Part shown: positions 57,402 through 64,000 of the stretch, one piece after another | How positions within the stretch are numbered: the stretch's first letter is position 1 | Layout: the number at the start of each line of letters is the position of its first letter | Origin: Promerops cafer | Lineage: Eukaryota > Chordata > Aves > Passeriformes > Nectariniidae | NCBI GenBank assembly: GCA_013398275.1 | Contig: VZSE01004127.1 | Span: 1-64,000, forward strand | Direction: 5' to 3' | DNA length: 64,000 bases | Notes under the pieces: generated by a model | The model's input: the letters and a program-made list of their open reading frames with translations, nothing else | Databases searched by the model: none | What the model was told of the DNA's origin: nothing | Translations under genes and position numbers: made by a program

Positions 57402-57960
57402 CTGGCGGGCGGCGGAGCGCCGGGTCCGTGCGGTCGGCACCATCCCCGGGCCCCGGGATGTGCCCGGTGTGCCTGTGCGAGGAGCGGGGAATGAAATCCT
57501 TCCTCGGCTCCGAGGCGAGCGAGCGATGCACGGTGTGATAGGTGAACCCAAACAAGCCGTGAGGGGCCGGCGATGAACGCCGAGGCGATCGGTTTGCTGT
57601 GGGCGATGCTCCGCCGCGTTCCGCCTGCCGCTGGGAACCCGCGCAGGATGGGTGCGTATCTGGGGGAGCCGCGGCCGGGAGCCGTGGGTGGATGCGTGAG
57701 GCCGGAGGGAGCGGTGCGCCTGTGCGAGCCGAGGCCTCAGTGAGCCTCTTGCGGGAAAACAAAACGGCTCCGTGGTCCTTAAATCCTCCCGGAGGTTTTC
57801 CCCCCGTTTCCGCCCGGCGGTTTGCTCGTCCCCCGTGCCCCGCGCCGGCCCCGAAACCTCTGTGCAGCCATCAACATCCTGGTACTCGGCTGTGCCGCGC
57901 CGGAGGTACCTGCTGGCATCGCTGGAGCGGCGTGGTACTGCGGTAACACCGAGCCCACGG

Positions 57961-60900
57961 CACACGCTGCTGCCGGCGGGGCTCGGTGTGCCTCTACACA
58001 CGCTCCTGCCTCTTGCTTTGCTGTTTGAATTTTTTTTTTTTTCCTGTGTGCGTGTGATTTAGTAAAGGAATAATACAGAGGCTAAAAAAATAGCGGCAGC
58101 GCTCAAGCAGGTAGGATGCAATTTAAAGTCACTCCAGCTAATACCCCATGCAAGACTGCATTTGTTAAGGTATGTGAGCTGTGCAGAAGGCAGCAGTCTT
58201 TAGTGAATCACTTTTGAAAAACAAATACTTGACAAAAGAACCAGACCTGCTAAATGGATAACAATTATGTAAGCCTATAGTAGGTTTTGATGTATGTCAA
58301 GTCTGTTAAATAAATCAACCTGTTCAGTGAATAAATCTGCTCTGCACCAATGCTTTATTATAATTTTTTTTAAGGAGAATAAGCCTGTGTATTTAAGACG
58401 TTTTTACTGATGTGAATCTCACGGCCAAGCCCCATAGCTGCCAGTGACACAAGACAAATCCGTGGGGAGGGTGGGGTGCAGGAGCGTGGGGAGGGATAAG
58501 GTGGATATTAAAAATACACAAAGATGTGCATAAGGATTCCTAGTGATAAAATTCTCACTGATCCATGTCTTGATGGAGTATTTGCTTTGCAGTGGCAATG
58601 GCCCATACAAAGCTACATTGATTTAGCTTGCTCTGTTCACGATGGCAGTTCTGGTGAATAATTATTTTCCCAAAAGCCCTAACCAAGGGAAGAAAGAGAG
58701 TCCCTGCTTGGCCTACACAGTGGTACAGTATCTTTGAAAGCGCGTATCCGGCTGCAAATAAAGAGAGCCAGTTCAAGTGTTACTACACTCAGCAGGAATA
58801 AAAGGGAGGCAGAAAAGGGGAGCACCCAGCCGCTTTCCCCGTGTGCCTCGTCCCCCCTTCCCTCCCTGCTCCTCGCCCTCCGCTCAGCTTTAGAGGCGGG
58901 GAGGGGGGATTTTTGTGGGTTTGTTTTTCCTTTTTTTGTGTTTGCTGTTGCCTTTTGGAGGCGAGGCTCTGGCAGCCCACTTAAATGTTGAGTTCTGAAT
59001 GCTGAGGAGTCTCTTTCAGATTGAAAAAAAAAAGAGAAGAGGTTGTGGCCAGTGGGTTTTAACTTCCGTAGCTGGGACAGGGAGTACGTCTGTGTGGGGC
59101 AGTGCCTTGGTGGTGTCCTTCTCTTTGGAGATGGTGAGGCCTCGTGGATGTTTTTGTGATGGGTCACGTGTGTGTCTTTTTCCTGGCTCTGCAAAGAAAC
59201 AGATGAAAAGACTCAAATGTGCTTGCAGGACCAAGAAGGCCCCAGGCTTGGGGAGAAAGTGTTCCCAGACAAAGGGGTCTGGCTCAGGTTGGATCCTGGG
59301 TGTGGGACCCAGCCATCGATGCGAGGTGCATTTTTTGGATATTAAAGCTTTTCCATTGTAGCAGCAACCCAAGCGTGCTGCTTTCCCCCAGCACAGCAGT
59401 GAACCGTCCCCTTGAAGTTTATGCCCCGTTGCAAACAAAAAGCAGCATTAGGAAATAATCTTTTCCTTGGGCAGAATCCAGGGAGGAGAGCCATGGATGC
59501 TCCAGGCCTTGCCCCGGTCCTTGTGTGGGGGCTCTTTGATACTGCCATTGCTGAGTGTTTGTGTTTGGCCCTGAGAGAGGTGGGTAGCCTGTTTACCAGA
59601 GTAAAATTGCTATTGCTTCTCAGTAATGACAGCTTTTGGTCTGTGAGGATATTTAAAAAAAAAATATTTTGAGAATTGGGAGCAAAATAATTGTTATGTA
59701 ATCCACCTGTTACGTTCAAAGTCCTGTTTTCCACCTGGGAGAGGATTGCACTTTTTTATTTTTATGCTAGATCTTTGTGTACTTTTAGCCCCGCTTGAGT
59801 TGGCTTTATAATCATTACCTGTGTGTACAGTCAGGTGCTTGACGAGCCTGATTTTGTGGAAGCTGCCAGCAGTGAGTAAATGAGCCATGTGGCATAAAAC
59901 TGAGCAAACCATGTTTTGTTGGTACCTTGCTCTTCCCTCTTTTCTCTGAGCTGGTCGTACACACCCAGAGTGTCACCTGTGCAGGGTCTGAGCTGTTCTA
60001 GCACAAGGACCCGCCTGATTTCTTACCTGTGTGTGGTGTGAGAGGCGTGCTGGGATCTCAGCCTTTTGGTTTTTTGATTTTAGGGCCCCTGGGTGCCGTT
60101 ACAACCAAACATTAAATAATTGCCATGCGTTGTGTTGTGTAGAAAGCAGTGAAGTTACAGGTGCTGAAGGTGATGGACTGGTTTGAACATCCAGGCGTGG
60201 GGGTTTGCCTGAAGGATGCAGGAATTGAGTATAAAACCTGTCCTGCTGCCAGTGCCAGAGGGTTGGCAGCACTGCTGACCTGCCTGTGGACACGAGGAGA
60301 AATGGGGAGTGTTTGGGAAGGCTGAGCCAGAGCGAAGTTTGCAGGAGGAGCTGTCAGTTCTGCAAATGAGTGTTGAACCCTTATCCTTAGCAAATTCCTC
60401 TCAGGAACAGCCAGGGGAAGTGGCTTTGGTGCCGTGGTGCTTTGGACTGTGGTGGTAGTGCTGGGTGGATTTTGTTTGCGGTTCAGGGGAGTAGCATGTA
60501 ATCTGTGTAATGCTGCTTTTGTGTGCCTCTATTGCAAATTGATGTCTGGGGAATGACATGAAGCAAAGGCTCTAGACCAGCAGGTCTGTGATATTTTTGT
60601 AGCAATGTCTTTTTATTCAAAGCAGGTGTCATGGAGATCTTTCATCCCAGGATTTCTTTCATCCCTGGCGTTTGTTAGCTTGTGTTAAAACTTTAAATCT
60701 CGAGAATTTCTTCTGTACAGAAGGTGTTCCTCATGTTGCTCTGGCATGGGCTGAGCTATGATTATGCAGCCTCCAAAGAGTGACACGGATGAGGTGGATC
60801 TGTGTCTGCATTGCTACGTCAGCCCTGTGAATAATCCAGGGCCGTGGCCCAGTGCCCTGCAGTCCCAGGCAGAGTCTGTGCCAGCCCAGCTGGAGGAACT

Positions 60901-63900
60901 GCTCTGAGATCTGGGAGTGGGCAGTGCTGGGGCTGTTGTCCCTGGGCAGAGTGTTCTCCAAACTCTTAAGCATTCAGAAGGTAGTTTACACCCAGCAGTC
61001 TGAGCTCGTATTTGCAGTCTTGTTTACCTTTAAAAAAGCTTTGACTACTGAGAGAAATGATTTGCTTAATTTATCCAAGCTCTTGTCTCGATGGTCTCCC
61101 ATGATGGAAAATTCTGCTGGCTAATTGTTGCCTTTCACTGATCTTGTACATCTTTGTTTTGTGCTGCGTTTTCAGAATCTGGGTGGATGTGTCACTGGAA
61201 GTTTCTGATCACTCTCCTTGTCTTGATTTGCTGCTGTTGCTCCCTGCTGGGAAGGTGGAACCACAGTCTGCTGGCCCAACAGCATTGTTCCTGCTTGGAC
61301 CCCAGTTAATTAATTCACCCCAGCAGTTTAACACCTTTCTGAATTGTCACTGTCAGGACTGTGATCTCTGTCTCTGCCAGTGGCTGTTGTTTTCCTTGGG
61401 CATCTGACCACGAGTGCCTCTGTCCTGAGAGGGAGCTTGAGGCCTGACTTCTGATGCCACCTCCAGTGGTGTCACAGTGCCAGTCTCGAGTGTGTCACTG
61501 AGGCTGGCAGGAGCAGCACTGATTGTAGGCCTGGCCTCGACACCAGATAGGGTTTTTTGCCCATTTATCAGCTTCCTCCTCTTGCTTCTGTGGGCTTTCT
61601 GTTGTGCAGAAGGGGCTCCTCTTGGTGGGTTTGGGGTGAGGGTCCCCTCCTGCTCTGTGGTGTTCCCTGCTGGTGTCTGGAGCTGTTTCCCTCCTCACTC
61701 CCTTGGAGAGAGGAGTGCCAGGATTTCTGAAATAACACCAAACAGCCGAGGTGTTTTTTATCTCTGCTCTGCCCCGGGGTAAGGAGCTCCTCACATGCTA
61801 ACACCCAGCGTTGTCACTGTCCCTTTCCTGAAGTGCTGGAACTGGTGAGAAGGTGGCTGATGCAACGAGACTGTGACATTTCTGAGGGTATCTGGACACT
61901 CAGATGGAGTTTATCAGGAAAATGAGCTCCTGTGAATCTTGCAGGACATGGGCAGACTCTGAGGAGTGCCAGCACGTGGCTCGGGGTGCTCAGAGCACTC
62001 CAGGGAACTTCTTGGTTCTTTGATCCCCAGCATGAGACCTGGGCCCTTGGGAGGGCTGGGGCACAAATTCCCAGCTCTTTCCCAGTTCCCTTCCAGGTGA
62101 GGTCTCTGCCATGCTCTGGAGCTGCTTTTAGAGCTGTGTCCTTATTTAAAAAAATCAGACTCCTTTACTTGCACTTAGGAGGATTTTAATTGTGAGTTAC
62201 AGCACACGGGAACCGAACGAGGAAAAGAAAAGTTCTGTGGGTGAATTTTGTTTCCTGTACAATGTCCCAATGAATGAGATGAGTCTTTGATGGAGGAGAC
62301 AAGCTGAAGCCTTATAAAGGGCCTGTTTATTTGCATTAATTATTTTTTATTAGTTACAGCATCCGTAGTCCGTTGGCAGCAGAAGAGCCCAAAGTAAGAA
62401 TATTAATTCTTCAGAAGTTTTTCAAAGCTTGCATTTTTCATAAGAAGCTTGTGAAGCTTCAAATCTAAAGCTTCCAAAGCCCTTTTTTTTTTTTTTTTAT
62501 TCTTCAGAAGTGCCACTGAAGCTCTTTCTTTAATTTTTTGTATTTTAGCTGAAACTATGAGTTTTACACATGAAAAAAAAAAATAGTTCTTTCCCATCCA
62601 CTGCACTGGCCCCAATTTTCAGGTCCCTGGCTGGGTCAGCTAAGCCCTCTGCAAGCATCAGCTGTGCTCTGGTTGGGGTTTTACTGAGTGGCTGAAGGAA
62701 GCACAGATGGATATGAAAGGTGGATTTGTTTGTGACTGGCCAGTCAGGACAATACTTGACCTTCACAGTTGTTGAATAACTTCAGAGAAATACTTAACTG
62801 CTTCATGGGAGTGAGGAGGGTGACTGGGAATTTAACCAGTACAGAGGGAATCTGGTGTCTGTTTGGCCAGCAAGCAGCATTTTTTTTTCTGGTAGCCTTG
62901 CAAGGTCATGTTTTAATACTCTGAACATGAATTTAAGGGTCATGCTGGTATTTCAGTGGTAATACAGATGGATGCTGGGTCTTATTTCATATTGCTCCAG
63001 GGAATGGAGCAATTAGTAATCTTGGCTCTCTGTGAACCTCCGGGGGAAAATGAAAATTGCCTTTTTCAGGGTGGTCACTGTTCTCATTTGCATGAAGAGA
63101 ACTGCTGGGGAGTGGGATGATTTTGGCTACAAAAAGTTGTGCTGTGGGTTTTTTTGTTTAATGTTATTGCTAACATTACATGGACAGGTTAACTTCATTG
63201 ACAGCTGTGCCTTTAACGTGGAAAGACGGGTAGAATTTTTGGGAAGATGAGAAGGGAGAGTGCTGCTGACCACAATTTTTCAGCTCATGTTAAGCAAACA
63301 AGCAAACCCCAATCTCCCTGACACCACTGGCTCTGTAGGGAGCAGCACACAATAATTTCCCATCGTTTGTTTACGCCTGCCTCTTAGAAAATCTCCTATA
63401 TCAAAATCACCTGTCCATGCAGTGACTTGTGTGTGTGAGAGAGAGATTCATGGAGCATTCATTGGCAGCTCGTGCAGGAATTCAGCTGGCTATGACACAA
63501 GCAGCATGGCTAATGGATAACAGGGGAGATCAGGACCATTCCTAGCCCACGGTGCCCGTGGGTTGATGTGAAGCAGAGGAGCCACGTGGTGTTAGCCCAG
63601 CCAGGCATGGCAAATGTGGAGGAACCCCTCAGCAGAAACCTGCAGAACAAATGATTTGTCCTAACCCAGTAACCTTCACTTACTTAATTGTCTTATTTGT
63701 CTGGTTAGCTTGTTGTTTGGTGGAGAGAGTTTGTACTGCAGGAAGAGGAGTTTTGTTTATTGTGCCCGTTTCTTTGGTTAATTTGTGCTCATTCCTTGCC
63801 TGCTGCTTGCTGGGTTTGAGCAGTGCCTCATCAGCAGTTACAAACAGCAGCTTTTTGGGAGGTGGATGGGAGGCTGGGCAGGCCACTGTGTTTCCAAGGA

Positions 63901-64000
63901 GCTTCTGGTTTGAAAGAGTGAATTTTTGATTGGCTTGATCGCTCAGCATCACAATTTATGGCTCTTTTAGGCAGCACAAAGTTGTGTTTCAGGATTTGCC
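57961..64000. other. Non-coding sequence downstream of the second CpG island
   Basis: About 6 kb without a recognisable coding exon, CR1 or LTR. If the island is the NEXMIF promoter, this is its first intron. The first 450 bp (58080-58430) are dense in AT-rich motifs and may be conserved non-coding sequence. Many short frames exist on both strands but none is protein-like. Confidence 0.5.
62406..62510 (+). repeat. AAGCTT cluster flanked by a direct repeat
   Basis: The 12-mer ATTCTTCAGAAG occurs at 62406-62417 and again at 62499-62510. Between them are four AAGCTT sites (62425, 62445, 62454, 62468), one forming the palindrome GAAGCTTC, followed by a run of about 18 T. It may be a degenerate short tandem repeat. 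Confidence 0.6.

Larger units (their letters stand above)
56480..57960 (+). promoter_or_regulatory. CpG island, probable promoter of the next gene (NEXMIF expected by synteny)
   Basis: GC- and CpG-dense from about 56480 to 57960, interrupted by an unresolved gap. In mammals the gene beyond the 3' end of ABCB7, in the same orientation, is NEXMIF, which starts with non-coding exons and has its coding sequence far downstream. That fits an island here with no coding exon after it in the window. Strand and gene identity are inferred from synteny alone. Long open frames on both strands reflect the lack of stops in GC-rich DNA. Confidence 0.5.

Noticed and set aside
57190..58001. Minus-strand frames of 190 and 203 codons in the second CpG island
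   Set aside because: Stop-poor GC-rich DNA. Composition is low-complexity and the frames overlap each other.

Overview
The window looks like a nuclear chromosome segment from a bird. Coding sequence is sparse and split by GT-AG introns, and repeat load is low. The recognisable dispersed repeats are short 3' fragments of CR1 LINEs plus one LTR-like element whose sequence matches an avian dispersed family as I remember it. Two CpG islands stand out from an otherwise AT-rich, CpG-poor background. The species cannot be named from the sequence.

One gene can be read with high confidence: ABCB7, the mitochondrial inner-membrane half-transporter of the Atm1 family, on the + strand. Exons 2-16 (9747-38773) join in frame at GT-AG borders to give 697 codons plus a stop. 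They contain the membrane domain, the nucleotide-binding domain with all its catalytic motifs, and the Cys-rich C-terminus. Exon 1, which carries the mitochondrial targeting peptide, must lie in the CpG island at about 3.8-4.2 kb. The best candidate is 3820-3900, but it contains an unresolved base and is less certain. The 3' UTR ends near an AATAAA at 39518.

Layout. 1-3190: intergenic, no gene recognised. 3190-3770: degenerate minisatellite of about 35 bp. 3770-4220: CpG island and ABCB7 promoter. 3820-39540: ABCB7, with CR1 fragments in introns 1, 5, 8 and 13. 39678-41452: LTR-like element holding an expanded 41-bp minisatellite. 41.5-56.5 kb: intergenic, with a CR1 tail, a possible isolated exon and AT-rich blocks that may be conserved non-coding sequence. 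56.48-57.96 kb: second CpG island, interrupted by a 360-base N gap. It is probably the promoter and 5' exon of the next gene; from mammalian gene order NEXMIF would be expected, but none of its coding sequence is in the window. 57.96-64 kb: non-coding as far as I can tell, plausibly the first intron of that gene.

I did not find an undescribed biological system. The most useful oddities are: (1) a tandem duplication of about 61 bp that copies the whole 3' splice site of ABCB7 exon 7, where the upstream copy would give a premature stop; (2) a 144-bp intron 11 that is open in frame and splits the Walker A codon, so its retention would insert 48 residues into the P-loop; (3) the 41-bp minisatellite, with 22-23 copies, internal higher-order duplications and an E-box in nearly every unit.
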